From contig JADGIB010000028.1 of the NCBI GenBank assembly GCA_019683665.1, forward strand, positions 1 to 19,934: a stretch of DNA of 19,934 nt, written 5' to 3'. The DNA is from Solirubrobacteraceae bacterium. Its GTDB lineage: Bacteria > Actinomycetota > Thermoleophilia > Solirubrobacterales > Solirubrobacteraceae. Below are positions 19,211 to 19,934 of the stretch, piece after piece. How positions within the stretch are numbered: position 1 is the stretch's first letter; each line of letters starts with the position of its first letter. Below the pieces are notes generated by a model. It was not told where the DNA came from. It did not search any database and worked only from the letters and a program-made list of their open reading frames with translations. A program made the translations under genes and the position numbers.

Positions 19211-19934
19211 CGCGTCCTGAACGAGCCGCGCAGGACGACCTCGGTCGGCGTGCGCGGGTCGTCGCGCGTCTCGCGCGAGAGCTCGATGCGGCGGTAGTCG
19301 TCGGCGTCCTCGGGCAGCTCGGCCGACCCGCCGAAGCGGCCGTTGCGCGTCACCGCGGTCGTCGAGAAGCCGAGGAGGTACGCCTTGCCGCCGGGCCCGC
19401 CGGTCAGCCACAGCGCGTAGCGATCCTGCTCGCCGTTGGGCTCCAGGCCCTCGGCGGTGACGCTCACGCCGCGCGTCGCGCCGTCGGTGATGATCTGCGC
19501 GACGCCGAGCGCGTCGCCGCCGCCGGGGGCGCGCATGTTCACCTGCGCCTCCACGGTCAGCTCGCCGGTCGTCGGGGTCGTCGCCTCGGTCGCGGCCTGC
19601 GTCGCGGTCGCCCCGCCCTGGGTCGAGGTGACGGTGCCGCCGTCGCTGTCGCCGCCGCCGAGGAGGATGACCGCCACGACGACGATGACGACGACGAGGC
19701 CGCCGATGAGCAGGACGCCGCCCAGGCGCGACGGGCGGGCGTCGCCGGCGGCGGCCGGGGCGAAGCCGGGCAGCGGCGCGGGCGCCTCCGCCTCGCGCGG
19801 GCGCGGCGCGTCGCCGGCGGGCGGGGACGCCTCGGGGGCGCCGTCCTCGCCGTCCTCGCCGCCCTCGGCGGCCGCAGGGTCCTCGTCGCCCTCGGCGGCC
19901 GGGGGGTCGGCGGCGGGCGGCGGCGCGTCGTCCC
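19207..19934 (-). CDS. Single-pass membrane protein with RskA-like outer domain, truncated by the window edge
   Basis: The minus-strand frame stays open to the right edge, so the N terminus lies outside the window. In order it has an acidic, Pro/Ala/Gly/Glu-rich cytoplasmic region with repeated A-A-E-G and G-E-D units (about 19932-19730), one strongly hydrophobic segment rich in Val, Ile and Leu (about 19725-19650), a Thr/Gly/Ala-rich linker, and an extracytoplasmic beta domain with Y-A-L-W-L, G-F-S-T, G-R-F-G-G and Y-R-R-I-E-L-S. The Y-x-L-W-L and L-G-F pattern resembles the C-terminal domain of RskA-type anti-sigma factors. No zinc-finger or sigma-binding domain is visible, but it could be outside. 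A GTG at 19677 lies inside the membrane segment and is not a credible start. Its TAG overlaps the stop of the SRPBCC gene. Confidence 0.65.
   Translation of the reverse strand, partial: DDAPPPAADPPAAEGDEDPAAAEGGEDGEDGAPEASPPAGDAPRPREAEAPAPLPGFAPAAAGDARPSRLGGVLLIGGLVVVIVVVAVILLGGGDSDGGTVTSTQGGATATQAATEATTPTTGELTVEAQVNMRAPGGGDALGVAQIITDGATRGVSVTAEGLEPNGEQDRYALWLTGGPGGKAYLLGFSTTAVTRNGRFGGSAELPEDADDYRRIELSRETRDDPRTPTEVVLRGSFRTR

Noticed and set aside
1..19934. CRISPR arrays, tRNA/rRNA genes, insertion sequences, integrases, toxin-antitoxin or biosynthetic clusters
   Set aside because: No regularly spaced repeats, cloverleaf sequences, transposase motifs or terminal inverted repeats with duplications were seen in reading both strands. 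The gene content is housekeeping.

Overview
This window reads as a chromosomal housekeeping block from a very GC-rich (about three quarters G+C by eye) actinobacterium. I infer a deep-branching member such as Thermoleophilia (Conexibacter/Solirubrobacter/Patulibacter type). The reasons are the codon usage (third positions almost always G or C), the many GTG starts and 1-4 nt stop/start overlaps, the MEP isoprenoid genes, a GarA-type FHA gene next to an FtsR-type MerR gene, and a small single-motif RsiG-like protein of the kind known from basal Actinobacteria. The taxon is an inference. I see no tRNA, rRNA, CRISPR array, insertion sequence, integrase or phage gene.

Layout. (1) 1-442: extremely GC-rich leader, then a DUF1905 gene. 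(2) 495-2845: overlapping operon proC-yggT-lspA-rluD. (3) 2962-7592: rpsB-tsf-pyrH-frr-uppS-cdsA, translation factors leading into undecaprenyl-phosphate and CDP-diacylglycerol synthesis; RpsB has an unusual C-terminal tail of about 165 residues. (4) 7635-9892: dxr-rseP. (5) 9938-13022: an insertion in the familiar dxr-rseP-ispG order, made of a long-chain acyl-CoA synthetase, a strong terminator-like hairpin, an intergenic stretch full of short repeats, a small secreted metzincin-like protein, and a convergent SAM methyltransferase. (6) 13059-16625: ispG, proS, pgsA. (7) 16696-19210: a five-gene run with its own sigma70-like promoter: RsiG-like c-di-GMP/anti-sigma candidate, zinc-ribbon FHA protein, FtsR-type MerR regulator, apt, SRPBCC protein. 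(8) 19207-19934, minus strand: the C-terminal part of a single-pass membrane protein with an RskA-like outer domain, cut by the window edge.

How the genes work together. Most serve translation (rpsB, tsf, frr, proS, rluD), nucleotides (pyrH, apt) and envelope building: Dxr and IspG make isoprenoid precursors, UppS makes the C55 carrier lipid, CdsA and PgsA make phospholipid, LspA and RseP process membrane proteins. The regulatory set at 16.7-18.2 kb (RsiG-like, FHA, FtsR-like), placed directly behind pgsA, is the most interesting part because it could link c-di-GMP and Ser/Thr-kinase signals to division-gene transcription.

A second theme is transcriptional: six genes have a TAnnCT -10 hexamer whose last T lies 9-15 nt before the start codon. 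This predicts leaderless or near-leaderless mRNAs; two of these promoters sit back to back between the methyltransferase gene and ispG. I did not find a complete undescribed multi-gene system such as a defence or biosynthetic island.
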